Assembly: GCA_050246595.1 (NCBI GenBank)
Contig: JBFWVT010000006.1
Coordinates: forward strand, 62,001 to 126,000
Direction: 5' to 3'
Length of the DNA: 64,000 nucleotides
Source of the DNA: DATARH01 sp050246595
GTDB taxonomy: Bacteria; Pseudomonadota; Alphaproteobacteria; ATCC43930; CGMCC-115725
A model generated the notes under the pieces. The model saw only the letters and a list, made by a program, of their open reading frames with translations. It was not told the DNA's origin and did no database searches. Position 1 is the stretch's first letter; every line of letters begins with the position of its first letter. Position numbers and translations under genes: made by a program. Of the stretch, positions 33,078 through 44,216 are shown piece by piece.

Positions 33078-34619
33078 CTACTGCTTCTTAAGCTTTACGT
33101 CTTCGAGCGGGGCCGACCACGGATAACCATCGATCCGCGCCAGCGAGGCTTCCTCAACCCGTGGCCCGATGCCGCTCGCCCACCAATAATCGTAGGTCGG
33201 CGCGAAGCGGGTCCGCTCGTGCAGGACCCTCTGCAACTGGTGCAGCAGTTCCCCGCGCTTCTTCGGATCGTTTTCCGTGAGTTGCTTTTCGTACAGCTCA
33301 TCGGTTTCAGGCCATGCGCCGTAAGCGAAGCTGCCGTCCTTCGGAACGACTTGCGACAGACGCGTCGAGGCATTTCCGGGGACGGCGTCGACACACATGC
33401 AGACTCCGCTGAGCTTCTTGCTCCCGAGCGCACCATAGAAGGCGGCGCGCTCCTGCGTCCGCAACCGCATCCTGATCCCGACCGCGCTGAGATAACTGAC
33501 GATCGCCTCACCGGCGCTGAAATAGGGCGGCCAGGGGTGGAGCTCGCCGCCCTCAAAGCCGTTCGGATAGCCGGCCTCCGCCAGCAGCTTTTTGGCCTGC
33601 TTCGGATCGTACGGGTCCGGCTCGATCGGCAGCGCATATTCCATACTCCTCAGCACGATGCTGCCGTTGAGCTTCGAGGCGCCGAGCGTCTCGGCGTCGC
33701 TGAGCGCCTTGCGGTCGATCGCCAGGCTGGCGGCCTTGCGCACGCGCGGGTCGGCCCATGGCGACTTCTCGTCCCACATGTCGAGGAAATCGAGATAGAA
33801 CGTGCCGATACCGCCCGAGAACGCGAGTTTCAATTTCGGGTCGTTCTGGACCGATCGGGCCAGCGACTCGTCAAATTGATAGGCGACATCCACCTCGCCG
33901 CGCGTCAGCATCGCGAGCCGCGTCGTCTGCTCCGGAACGCTCTGGAAGATGATGCGCTTAATCGCGGGGACTTTGCGCCAATAATTCTCGTTCGCCTCCA
34001 TCACCAGTTCGAGACCCGGTCTCATGCTGACGAATTTATACGGGCCGAGGCCGATCGGGTGCTGCAGAAAGCCCTCGTTGCCGACCTTCTCGACGTAAGC
34101 CTTCGGTACGATCCAGCCGGCGGCGCTGACCAGCGTCCCGTAATACGTCATAAAATCCGGCCAGGGTTCCTTCAGGACGAACTGCACCGTGTGCGGATCG
34201 ACGACCTTGACCTCCTTGACCTTTTCGCGGATCAGCGTCGCCTTGGAGCGCTCGAAGCTGAATTTGACGTCCTCGGCCGTGAACGGGTCGCCATTGTGGA
34301 ACTTGACATCCTGGCGCAGCTTGAACTCATAGCTGAGCTTGTCGGGGCTCTCGGTCCACGACTCTGCCAGACTCGGCGCCATCGGGTTGCCCGGCATCGG
34401 TTTTACCAGCGCGTCGTGCAGCGCGTACAGCACCCAGAACGGCGACAGAACACCTTGGGTCGCTTCCCCCGGGTCCAGCCAGGCTGGCGGGAGCGTCACG
34501 TAGAGCGCCCATTTCATCTCGCCTTCGGGTTTGGTCTGCGCGGCAGCGGTCGCCGGGCCGGCCATCAGCATCGCCAGCGCCAGTATCGCGGCCGCGGCGG
34601 ACTTCCGCCATCCCGTCAT
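33078..34619 (-). CDS. ABC transporter solute-binding protein, family 5
   Basis: Periplasmic binding protein of 513 residues. The signal peptide (MTGWRKSAAAAILALAML, cleavage likely after AAA) is followed by the family-5 peptide/nickel-binding fold: LYALHDALVKPMPG, LAESWTESPDKLSYEF, VKFHNGDPFTAEDVKFSFE and HPIGLGPYKFVSM. It has no permease or ATPase gene nearby, so it may work with a transporter elsewhere or serve as an orphan receptor. It is a clear paralogue of the protein starting at 62822, sharing long identical stretches. ATG 34619 is preferred because it places the signal peptide at the N-terminus, with AAGGAG 11 bases upstream. Confidence 0.9.
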   Translation of the reverse strand: MTGWRKSAAAAILALAMLMAGPATAAAQTKPEGEMKWALYVTLPPAWLDPGEATQGVLSPFWVLYALHDALVKPMPGNPMAPSLAESWTESPDKLSYEFKLRQDVKFHNGDPFTAEDVKFSFERSKATLIREKVKEVKVVDPHTVQFVLKEPWPDFMTYYGTLVSAAGWIVPKAYVEKVGNEGFLQHPIGLGPYKFVSMRPGLELVMEANENYWRKVPAIKRIIFQSVPEQTTRLAMLTRGEVDVAYQFDESLARSVQNDPKLKLAFSGGIGTFYLDFLDMWDEKSPWADPRVRKAASLAIDRKALSDAETLGASKLNGSIVLRSMEYALPIEPDPYDPKQAKKLLAEAGYPNGFEGGELHPWPPYFSAGEAIVSYLSAVGIRMRLRTQERAAFYGALGSKKLSGVCMCVDAVPGNASTRLSQVVPKDGSFAYGAWPETDELYEKQLTENDPKKRGELLHQLQRVLHERTRFAPTYDYWWASGIGPRVEEASLARIDGYPWSAPLEDVKLKKQ

Positions 34620-34837
34620 TGTTCTTGTTGCTCCTTTTGGATATCCATGCGGCTGACGCGCGCCGATAGCAACCGGCGCCGTCGCTGCAATAATACCCGA
34701 GACGCTGCGCTGCGCATGTCGGTTGTCTTGTCGCAGCGGCACTCAATAGCATGGTTCAGGACGCCGAAACGGTCAGTTCGGGCCACCATGACGTTTCGGA
34801 ACGCGGACAGGAACGGGGTCGAACGGTGACATGGCGG

Positions 34838-35209
34838 CTAATTGAGTCGGCCGCGGAACACGCAACCCTCGCCGCAACTGCCGCGGCGCACGATAATTCG
34901 ATCAAGGCCGGGGAGCTGATTGTCGAGCCGGTTCCAGATCCAGCGGCTGATGTTTTCCAGTGTCGGCACTTCGAGCCCTGCGATCTCGTTCAGGTAATTA
35001 TGATCGAGTTGGGCGCGCAATTCCGCAACGCGCTGCTCGATTTCGCCAAAATCGTACACCCAGTTTTTCGCCTCGTTCGGCTCGCCCTTGAGAAAGACCT
35101 GAACCTGGAACGAGTGGCCGTGGAGCCTCGAATAGCGGTGTCCATCGGCTACGTTCACCGCCAGGTGATGAGCCGCCTCGAACGTAAATTCCTTGAAGAT
35201 TTCGAACAT
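34838..35209 (-). CDS. QueD/6-pyruvoyl-tetrahydropterin-synthase-like protein lacking catalytic Cys
   Basis: A 123-residue member of the PTPS/QueD family (KEFTFEAAHHL, HGHSFQVQVFL, YDFGEIEQRVAEL, LDHNYLNEIAGLEVPTLENI, GCVFRG). The zinc His ligands are kept (His14, His30, His32). In E. coli QueD the motif HKCGRLHGH carries catalytic Cys27; here the sequence is HRYSRLHGH, so Tyr replaces Cys. The conserved Glu near the C-terminus (KET in E. coli) is also lost (RRGS). It may therefore not make carboxytetrahydropterin, or it may be a divergent subfamily. Queuosine genes queA, tgt, queF and queG are 12 kb upstream. Hence no symbol is given. Confidence 0.75.
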   Translation of the reverse strand: MFEIFKEFTFEAAHHLAVNVADGHRYSRLHGHSFQVQVFLKGEPNEAKNWVYDFGEIEQRVAELRAQLDHNYLNEIAGLEVPTLENISRWIWNRLDNQLPGLDRIIVRRGSCGEGCVFRGRLN

Positions 35210-35459
35210 CTGCGCGCGCTCTCCGTCCCGGGGTTCCCGGAATCATGTTCACACGCAACGGTAAATATTTCTCTAATACCGTGCCGTTCGCGACCCCGAA
35301 TGTCGGATGACGCGAACCCGCTTCGTTCCCGGCGGAGAGCGCAGCAAATCGGCGTGGGGCAGCTCCTTATCATGGCCGGGGCGGCGGGTGCCCGGCTTTA
35401 GAAGTTGTTAAGGATGCCGTGACACGGTGGGGCTGTAATAATGCCCACAGAGGAGACAG

Positions 35460-35984
35460 GTGGTGACGCGTCCAGTTCTCGATCGTGCCGTTGCGCTGCT
35501 GTTCGCGGGTTTCGCCCTACTGGCCGCGTGTTCGGCGGGGGCGGAGACGCTGAGGCTGCCGACGGGCAAGCCGATCTTGACCGTGACCGGCAAGATCGCC
35601 GTGACGAACGATCGCGGAAAGGCGGTATTCGACCGACAGATGATCGAGGCGCTGGGCGAGACGTCATTCTCCACGGCGACGCCGTGGTATGACGGGCCGC
35701 ACAAATTCGAAGGCGTTCCGCTCGCCAAGCTGCTCGATACCGTCGGGAGCTCGGGCGACCGCCTGGTCGTTACCGCCCTGAATGATTACGTCACCGAAAT
35801 CCCCGTTGCCGACGCCCGCAAATTCGGGGTGATTCTGGCGCTCAAGCGTGACGGACAGTACATGCCGGTGAGCGACAAGGGGCCGATCTTCATCATTTAT
35901 CCGTTCGACAGCAATTCCGAGCTGAAAGCGCAGGTCTACTATAAACGCTCGGCTTGGCAGGTTTCCCGGATCGAGGTGAAATAG
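35460..35984 (+). CDS. Molybdopterin-fold lipoprotein (sulfite-oxidase-like, no active Cys)
   Basis: A 174-residue exported protein with a signal peptide ending in a lipobox (ALLAACSAGA; Cys24), so it is probably a lipoprotein. The rest resembles short oxidoreductase molybdopterin-binding domains: PILTVTGKIAVTNDRGKAV, FEGVPLAKLLDTVG, VTALNDYVTEIPVADARKFG and KGPIFIIYPFD. There is no Cys after residue 24, so the usual Mo-coordinating Cys is missing. It probably binds a ligand rather than catalyses. The GTG start at 35460 follows GGAG five bases upstream. It is followed by a membrane histidine kinase gene (51-bp gap), suggesting a sensor module. Confidence 0.75.
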   Translation: MVTRPVLDRAVALLFAGFALLAACSAGAETLRLPTGKPILTVTGKIAVTNDRGKAVFDRQMIEALGETSFSTATPWYDGPHKFEGVPLAKLLDTVGSSGDRLVVTALNDYVTEIPVADARKFGVILALKRDGQYMPVSDKGPIFIIYPFDSNSELKAQVYYKRSAWQVSRIEVK

Positions 35985-36035
35985 GCCCCTCCGGTTGCTG
36001 ACCCGCCGTCGGCGATCGAGGAGCTGCCGCCGGCA

Positions 36036-37448
36036 ATGGATGCGACCGTGAATCGGCTTCAGGTCATCAAGGGTTTTCTCGCCGTCAGTATCGTCATCTT
36101 CACGCTGGCGGGGATCAGCGTGTCATTCGCCGTATTGGAGCAGCAGAAAGCGCTGCGCGAAGTCTCCCGCTACAACATGGTATGGGCGGTAAGCCAGGCG
36201 GTCGCGGAGTTCTACCGTTTCGAACAGCGCGTCGCCGCCTTCGCCACTGGCCGGGCCGACAAGGACGAGGTCGATCTCCGCTTCCAGATCCTGCGCAACC
36301 GGCTCGGAATTCTGCGCCATGGCGAAGTGAACGATTTCACCCAGGCCAGACCCGAGGAACGCGAGACGGTCGACGATTTTGCGCGCTTGCTGGGCCAGCT
36401 CGCTCCGATGGTGGAGGCAATCGACGCTCCGGGCATGGTTCCCCGCATGCTGGAGGCGCTGGAGCCGTTCGAGAGCAGGCTGGCCCGGTTGGCGGCAGCG
36501 GCGAACGATCATGGCAGCGATCTGACGGCTTCGGACCAGCAGTGGCTGCTGCTGCTGCACTGGGTGTTTTCGGGGATCGCCGCCGCGCTGGTGACCTCCG
36601 GGCTCGCCTTTATCGCCCTGCTGTTTTTTCAGAACCGGCTCTTGGCAAGGGCTTATCAACAGATGATCGCCCTGGCACACGATTTGCACGTCGCTAAGAA
36701 TATCGCGGATGCGGCAAGCGAAGCAAAATCCCGCTTTCTGGCGACAATGAGCCACGAGCTGCGCACCCCGCTCAATGCCGTGATCGGGTTCAGCGAAATC
36801 ATCGCCAGCGAGGCATTCGGAGCTGTCGGCAAGCCGGCCTACCGCAGCTATGCCGAGGACATTCTGTCGGCCGGCCGACATATGCTCGAACTGGTGAACG
36901 ATGTCCTGACGATGGCCAAACTCGATGCCGGCCGTTACGAACTGGATCAGGCGCCGATGAACCTGCACGATGTCGTCGACAAGACCGTGACGATATTTCG
37001 CGGTACGACCAATTTCGAAAAGCGCGAGATCCGGGTCACGGACACTCTGTCTTGGCCCTGGCTTGTGGCGGATGAGCGCGCCGTGCGGCAGATATTGCTG
37101 AACCTCTTGTCAAACGCCGCAAAGTTCAGCGAACCGGACAAGCTCATCGAGGTGCGGTGCGAGACCTCGCCCAATGGCGAAATCGTGATTTCGGTCATCG
37201 ATCAGGGAATTGGTATGGCGCCGGACCAGGTGAGCGAGGCTACGCGCCCCTTCTACCAAGCGGACAGCCGGCTGTCGCGCAAGTATGAGGGAACCGGCCT
37301 GGGCCTGAGCATCGTGTCGGGTCTCATCGAGTGCCACGGCGGCCGATTGACCATCGACAGCCAGCCGGATACCGGCTCGCGGGTTTCGGTCGCATTCCCG
37401 CGCGCCGCCATCTGCTCGGAGCCGACCGCGCTTATCTCCGCAGCCTGA
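36036..37448 (+). CDS. Sensor histidine kinase
   Basis: Transmembrane kinase of 470 residues. Two helices (about 12-33 and 172-197) enclose a periplasmic sensor region of about 135 residues. A short coiled coil then leads to HisKA with His240 in MSHELRTPLNAVIGF and an HATPase domain with LLNLLSNAAKFS, DQGIGM and GTGLGLSI. It follows the molybdopterin-fold lipoprotein gene by 51 bp. Such sensors with a periplasmic partner protein are known in other systems; the pairing here is inferred from position. No response regulator is adjacent. Convergent with lon across 60 bp. Confidence 0.9.
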   Translation: MDATVNRLQVIKGFLAVSIVIFTLAGISVSFAVLEQQKALREVSRYNMVWAVSQAVAEFYRFEQRVAAFATGRADKDEVDLRFQILRNRLGILRHGEVNDFTQARPEERETVDDFARLLGQLAPMVEAIDAPGMVPRMLEALEPFESRLARLAAAANDHGSDLTASDQQWLLLLHWVFSGIAAALVTSGLAFIALLFFQNRLLARAYQQMIALAHDLHVAKNIADAASEAKSRFLATMSHELRTPLNAVIGFSEIIASEAFGAVGKPAYRSYAEDILSAGRHMLELVNDVLTMAKLDAGRYELDQAPMNLHDVVDKTVTIFRGTTNFEKREIRVTDTLSWPWLVADERAVRQILLNLLSNAAKFSEPDKLIEVRCETSPNGEIVISVIDQGIGMAPDQVSEATRPFYQADSRLSRKYEGTGLGLSIVSGLIECHGGRLTIDSQPDTGSRVSVAFPRAAICSEPTALISAA

Positions 37449-37508
37449 AAGCCGGCCAACGGGAGGGCCGTCGGTACCCGACATACACCATCATTGACCG
37501 GCGCGGCC

Positions 37509-39949
<2,441 letters not shown>

Positions 39950-39959
<10 letters not shown>

Positions 39960-40348
39960 GATCCTTTCTCGAGGCGCAGCATCAGGCAGCCATTGGCTAG
40001 GTGCCGCCCCGAAATTCGAAACGGCGCCGGCGGCAAGTCGATCCGGCGCTCGAACTGCCCGTAGGGGATTTCCATCCGCAGGATGCGCGCGGTTTTCAGT
40101 TCCGGCGGCGGCGGCCGCTCGCCGGTGATCAGCAGCGTGCCGGCGCTCAGTGTCACCTTGATACTGTCGAGTTCGGCCCCGGGCAGCGCCACCAGGATGG
40201 TCAATGCGTCATCGGTTTCGAAGACGTCGATCGGTGCTTCCCAGCGCGACTGGCCGTGGTGAAAGAACTGGCGGCGCAGCCGCTCCGCCCTGTCCATCGC
40301 GGCACAGGCATCGGCCCACATCCTGTCTTCGAGCTGGCGTTTCGACAT
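39950..40348 (-). CDS. Small heat shock protein Hsp20
   Basis: ATP-independent holdase of 132 residues with an alpha-crystallin domain (about 36-120): WEAPIDVFETDDALTILVALPGA, TLLITGERP and LRMEIPYGQFERRIDLP with the closing LANGCLMLRLEKG. The N-terminal ~35 residues are helical and variable. Its stop overlaps lon by 10 bp, so client capture and degradation genes are coupled. A weak RpoH-like element (CTTTTG-17-CATATG, minus strand 40419-40391) lies about 45-70 bp upstream of the start. Confidence 0.9.
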
Positions 40349-40390
40349 GGTTTCTCCGCCGCATCAAACCGCCGTCGTTCGGCTGTCTGT

Positions 40391-40419
40391 CATATGAGGA
40401 TCGCGGCGCGCAACAAAAG
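40391..40419 (-). promoter_or_regulatory. Possible RpoH-type promoter for hsp20-lon
   Basis: On the minus strand CTTTTG (40419-40414) is followed after 17 bases by CATATG (40396-40391), a partial match to alphaproteobacterial RpoH promoters. Position and target genes fit, but the match is weak. Confidence 0.25.
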
Positions 40420-40589
40420 ATGGCCGCGTCCGCCCCATGGTCGATCGGCGCTCATGCCGGGCGGTTGCAAATCCGGAACGCCGTCATCAGCAGAATGGCG
40501 GGCGCGCTCGCGTCTGTCTGCCATTGCCCCCTCCTTCTCCGGACTACGGCGCTCAACGGGGAAGCGCGGGAGGCGGTTCCGAGCGTCTG

Positions 40590-41630
40590 TTATCGGAAGC
40601 GCGGCATGACCTCCCGGCACAGGAGACGGATCGCGTTCAGCACGCGGTCGTGCGGGATGAGCCCGCCGCAATTCAGCTCGGCGAGGATGCCGTCAAAACC
40701 GATCTCGCTGCGCAGCTGCTTCAGTCTGGCGCTGACGCTGTCCGGGGACCCGACCAGCACATTGCCGCGCAGCGCGTCGGCATAGGTCAGGGTGCGAAGC
40801 CTCTCGGCGCGGTCGATAAACGATTGCCGGCCGGAGCGGCGCGCCGACTCGGCGATCAGCTCGTATTGCAGCCGGTAGAAATGGGTGACGCTTTCCTCCG
40901 CCTCTTCGCGCGCCCGCTCGTCGGTCTCGGCGATATAGATCGGCGCCGACACGTAAACCTGGCCGTTGCCGGGATGGCCGGCCGCCTTGTAGGCGTCGTA
41001 ATAGGCCTTGATATGCGGCGCGAGATCGGTCCAGGTCGGGTGCCGCGTGCTGGCGAAAACCGGATAGCCGAGCGCGCCGATAGCCGGGAACGTGTCGGGC
41101 GTGCTGGCGGCGATGCGGATTTCGGGCAGCGGCTGCTGGTAAGGCTTTGGCACAACGCGGACATTCTCGAAACGGTGAAACCGACCCTTGTACGAGAACC
41201 GATCCTCGGTCCAGGCCTTCTTGACGATGTCGAGGATTTCGACAAACCGGTCGCGGCTTTCGTCGTAGGGCACCTGATAGGCGTCGTAGGTGCTGACAAC
41301 GCCGCTGCGTCCGACCCCGAAGATCAGCCTTCCATGGCTTAGTTGATCGACCGTCGCGGCCTCCTCGGCGAGGCGCAGCGGATGGCACAGCGGCAAGACC
41401 TGCACCGCGATGCCGATTTTTATGCGGCTGGTGCGGGCGGCAATCGCCGCGGCGATCGGCAGCGGCGCCGACAGATGGGTGCGCGCGGGCGCGAAATGAA
41501 TCTCGGCCAGCCACATCGCATCGAGACCGTAGCGCTCGGCGGCATCGACCTGCGCCATGCCTTCGTCGAACGCTTCGGTGTCGCTGCGCCCGGGCAGCGA
41601 CGGAAACTCGTGAAACATGCCGAATTCCAT
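40590..41630 (-). CDS. LLM-class flavin-dependent oxidoreductase
   Basis: Luciferase-like monooxygenase of 346 residues, distinct from the one at 16504. Features: MEFGMFHEFPSLPGRSDTEA, GLDAMWLAEIHFAP and RTSRIKIGIAVQVLPLCHP, then LSHGRLIFGVGRSG and DTFPAIGALGYPVFAST. It probably oxygenates a small organic or sulfur-containing molecule using FMNH2 from a reductase elsewhere. ATG 41630 has GGAGG five bases upstream and gives the canonical N-terminus. It is divergent from the PepSY/stress operon. Confidence 0.86.
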   Translation of the reverse strand: MEFGMFHEFPSLPGRSDTEAFDEGMAQVDAAERYGLDAMWLAEIHFAPARTHLSAPLPIAAAIAARTSRIKIGIAVQVLPLCHPLRLAEEAATVDQLSHGRLIFGVGRSGVVSTYDAYQVPYDESRDRFVEILDIVKKAWTEDRFSYKGRFHRFENVRVVPKPYQQPLPEIRIAASTPDTFPAIGALGYPVFASTRHPTWTDLAPHIKAYYDAYKAAGHPGNGQVYVSAPIYIAETDERAREEAEESVTHFYRLQYELIAESARRSGRQSFIDRAERLRTLTYADALRGNVLVGSPDSVSARLKQLRSEIGFDGILAELNCGGLIPHDRVLNAIRLLCREVMPRFR

Positions 41631-41765
41631 GGGCGCCTCCTCGATCCGGCCGCAAGCTAGGCCGCGCCCCGGCCGCCTGACAAACTCGAATTTTCCGGGG
41701 GTGGCATTCCAGGGCGGTCCGCGGGTTGAGACGGCATGCCGTTGTGGCCTTTCCCTCACTGCGAG

Positions 41766-41791
41766 GGAACTAAAGCGCGAATTTCCCCCTT
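41766..41791 (+). promoter_or_regulatory. Candidate EcfG-type stress promoter
   Basis: GGAAC (41766-41770) is followed after 17 bases by CCTT (41788-41791), one base from GGAAC-N17-CGTT. It lies about 35-60 bp upstream of the PepSY gene and the general-stress-type gene that follows. Compare 4606-4631 and 62640-62665. Confidence 0.3.
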
Positions 41792-41823
41792 AACGCAGCA
41801 TCGAGTCTTTGATGGGGATCACG

Positions 41824-42234
41824 ATGCGCAAGACCCTAGCAGTTGCCCTCGTCCTTGGTTTGGCCGCGGGAGGCGCGGTCGCCCAGGTGCCGCCGGCTCA
41901 GGAAGGACCGCAGAACCGCGCGATCAACACCAGCGATTCCGTAAACCGGATGGCGGCCGGTCCGGTCAAGGGCGCCAACAGCTTTACCGAAGGCGAAGCC
42001 CGGTCGCGGATCGAGGACAAGGGGTTCTCGAATGTCGGCGCTCTCATGAAGGATGATGACGGGATCTGGCGCGGCCAGGCGATGATGAACGGCCAGCAGG
42101 TCAATGTCGCGCTCGACTACCAGGGCAATGTCTTCCACGGCGCCGCCGCCGGCGGAATGAGCGGGCAGACCATGCCGACCCAGCCGCGCAGCACAATGCC
42201 GAGCGGCGCAACACCGGGCACCGGCGGCCGCTGA
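41824..42234 (+). CDS. Exported PepSY-like protein
   Basis: A 136-residue exported protein. The signal peptide (MRKTLAVALVLGLAAGGA, cleavage after VAQ or AVA) precedes a PepSY-like core: FTEGEARSRIEDKGFSNVGAL, DDDGIWRGQAMMNGQQVNVALDYQGNV. The C-terminus is Gly/Thr/Pro-rich. ATG 41824 is used; ATG 41812 is upstream but adds only MGIT. It is followed 49 bp later by a general-stress-like gene and preceded by a GGAAC-type element, consistent with a stress regulon. Confidence 0.75.
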   Translation: MRKTLAVALVLGLAAGGAVAQVPPAQEGPQNRAINTSDSVNRMAAGPVKGANSFTEGEARSRIEDKGFSNVGALMKDDDGIWRGQAMMNGQQVNVALDYQGNVFHGAAAGGMSGQTMPTQPRSTMPSGATPGTGGR

Positions 42235-42283
42235 CCGGCGTCGCGATCCGCCGATCGTTCAAACGCTTCAAGGATCAGACCAC

Positions 42284-42907
42284 ATGATCACGATTTCACG
42301 TCTTTACGACGATTATGAGACCGCCTCACGCGCCGTCGGCGAACTCGAACGCGCCGGCGTTCCGCACAGCGATATCAGCATCATCGCCAGCAACGCCGAG
42401 GGCTGGTACGACCGGGATCGCACCACGTCGGGTCCCGATCGCGACCGTGACGGGCGCGACGATCGGGCCGAAGGCGCGGCCGCCGGCGCCGGCATCGGCG
42501 CGACCCTGGGCGGCGTCGCCGGGTTGCTCGCCGGTCTCGGGCTGCTGGCGATCCCGGGCATCGGCCCCGTGGTCGCCGCGGGCTGGCTCGCCTCGACAGC
42601 GGCAATGGCCGTGGCGGGCGGCGCCGCCGGCGGGCTGATCGGTGCGTTGACGCAGTCCGGTGTCAGCGAGGAGGAGGCGAATCTTTATGCCGAAGGCGTG
42701 CGCCGCGGCGGCACGCTGGTGACGGCGCGCATTCCCGACGCCGATCGGGCGCGCTACGAGGCGATCCTCGACCGCTCGTCGGTCAATATCCGCGAGCGTT
42801 CGGCGATGTGGGAGCGCAGCGGGTGGAACCGGTTCGATCCGGCCGCGCCGGCCTACACCCCCGACGAGGTCCGGCGCGAACGCGAGACGTATCGCACCCG
42901 GCTGTAA
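42284..42907 (+). CDS. General stress protein-like membrane protein (DUF1269/GSP17M-like)
   Basis: A 207-residue protein with an N-terminal alpha/beta domain (ITISRLYDDYETASRAVGELERAGVPHSDISII) of the GSP17M/YsnF type. A highly Gly/Ala-rich membrane-associated middle follows (about 66-122: AAAGAGIGATLGGVAGLL, AIPGIGPVVAAGWLAS), then VSEEEANLYAEGVRRGGTLV. Bacillus relatives are general stress proteins; the biochemical role is unknown. It sits in a small operon with the PepSY gene and ends before a strong hairpin terminator. Confidence 0.78.
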   Translation: MITISRLYDDYETASRAVGELERAGVPHSDISIIASNAEGWYDRDRTTSGPDRDRDGRDDRAEGAAAGAGIGATLGGVAGLLAGLGLLAIPGIGPVVAAGWLASTAAMAVAGGAAGGLIGALTQSGVSEEEANLYAEGVRRGGTLVTARIPDADRARYEAILDRSSVNIRERSAMWERSGWNRFDPAAPAYTPDEVRRERETYRTRL

Positions 42908-42931
42908 CCGCCTCCGGGTTTCCGGAACGTG

Positions 42932-42956
42932 CCGGCCTCCGCATGGCGGAGGCCGG
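42932..42956 (+). terminator. Hairpin terminator after the stress genes
   Basis: CCGGCCTCCGC (42932-42942) pairs with GCGGAGGCCGG (42946-42956) around a three-base loop and is followed by TTGCGTTT. It separates the stress operon from the convergent CaiB/BaiF gene. Confidence 0.65.
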
Positions 42957-42981
42957 TTGCGTTTCGGCGGCCCGGCACGGG

Positions 42982-44160
42982 TCAGACCGTCCCCGCGCGG
43001 CGCAGCGCCGCAATCTCGCCGGCTGCGTAGCCGAACTCGCCCAGGATCGCGTCGGTATCGGCGCCGACTTCCGGAGCGGGGCGGCGCAGCCGGCACGGCG
43101 CCTCGGTAAACTTGATGGGAAAGCCGAGCATTTTTACCGTGCCGTGGCCGGGATGCTCCTGGCTCAGCACCATTTCCTGGTCGCGGACCTGCGGATCGGA
43201 AAAAACTTCCCCGAGACCCAGCACGCGGCCGCAAGGAACCCCGGCGGCGTTCAGTCTGTCGATCCAGTACGCGGTCGTATTGGGCCGCAGCTTCGCCTCG
43301 ACCGCTTCGTTCATCGCTTCCCGGTTCGCGACCCGCAAATCGTTTGTGCGAAAGCGCGGGTCCTCGCGCAATTCGGGCATTCCCAGCGCATCGACAAGCC
43401 GCTGATAGGATTGCTCCTGGCTCGGCGCCAGCGCGACCTCGCCGTCGGCGGTGCGGAACATGCCGTAGGGCGAGACGATCGGATGATCGTTGCCGGTGCG
43501 GTGCGGCTCCTCGCGGGTCGCGAAATGGTTTGCGGCGAGATAGGCCAGCAGACTGATCAGACCGCTGTTGAGACTGGCCCCGACCGTGTCGCCCGACCCG
43601 GTGCGTCCGCGCCGCACCAGCGCCGCGCACACCCCGATCGCACCGTAGAGACCGGCCACCAGATCGGCGATCGGCGGTCCGGCGCGCATCGGCTCGCCCT
43701 CGGCCGGACCGGTCACGGCCATAAAGCCGCTCATCGCCTGCGCGATAAAATCGAAGGCGGGCCGGTCGCGATATGGGCCGGTCGTGCCGAACCCGCTGAT
43801 ATTGACGTAGACAAGGCCGGGGTTGAGTTCGCGCAGACGCGCCCCGCCAAACCCCATCGCCTCCAGCACGCCGGGTCGGTAGTTCTCGACCAGCACATCG
43901 CTGCCGGCGATCAGCCGAGCCAGCACCGCTTTGCCCTCGTCGCTGCGCAGATTGAGCGACAGCGAGCGCTTGTTGCGGTTGAACCCGGCGAAATACCAGG
44001 ACAGACCGTCGCGCATCGCGCCCTGCGTCCGCAGCGGGTCGCCGGTATCAGGGGTTTCGACCTTGACGACGTCGGCGCCCATATCGGCCAGGATCATCGT
44101 GCAGAACGGCCCGGCCAGGATGCGCGTCAGATCGATGACCCGGATGCCCGAAAGCGGCAC
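42982..44160 (-). CDS. CaiB/BaiF family CoA-transferase
   Basis: Family III acyl-CoA transferase of 392 residues moving CoA between carboxylic acids. Seen are ILAGPFCTMILADMGADVVKVE near the N-terminus, NRNKRSLSLNL, the knot-like VENYRPGVLEAMGFG and the catalytic Asp in RPAFDFIAQAMSGFM (about 159-173). The substrate pair cannot be told; relatives act on formate/oxalate, carnitine and bile acids. Same strand as citrate synthase, 56 bp downstream of it. Convergent with the stress operon. Confidence 0.9.
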   Translation of the reverse strand: MPLSGIRVIDLTRILAGPFCTMILADMGADVVKVETPDTGDPLRTQGAMRDGLSWYFAGFNRNKRSLSLNLRSDEGKAVLARLIAGSDVLVENYRPGVLEAMGFGGARLRELNPGLVYVNISGFGTTGPYRDRPAFDFIAQAMSGFMAVTGPAEGEPMRAGPPIADLVAGLYGAIGVCAALVRRGRTGSGDTVGASLNSGLISLLAYLAANHFATREEPHRTGNDHPIVSPYGMFRTADGEVALAPSQEQSYQRLVDALGMPELREDPRFRTNDLRVANREAMNEAVEAKLRPNTTAYWIDRLNAAGVPCGRVLGLGEVFSDPQVRDQEMVLSQEHPGHGTVKMLGFPIKFTEAPCRLRRPAPEVGADTDAILGEFGYAAGEIAALRRAGTV

Positions 44161-44216
44161 GTCATTCAGTCCCCGGCGGGCGGCGCTTGCGATTTCGCCG
44201 CCCGCGCCCGAAAAAA

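Noticed and set aside
40390..40524. 44-codon minus-strand ORF with a good GGAGG box between the LLM enzyme and hsp20
   Set aside because: No hydrophobic, domain or family signal; it overlaps the likely hsp20 promoter. Kept only as a weak possibility.
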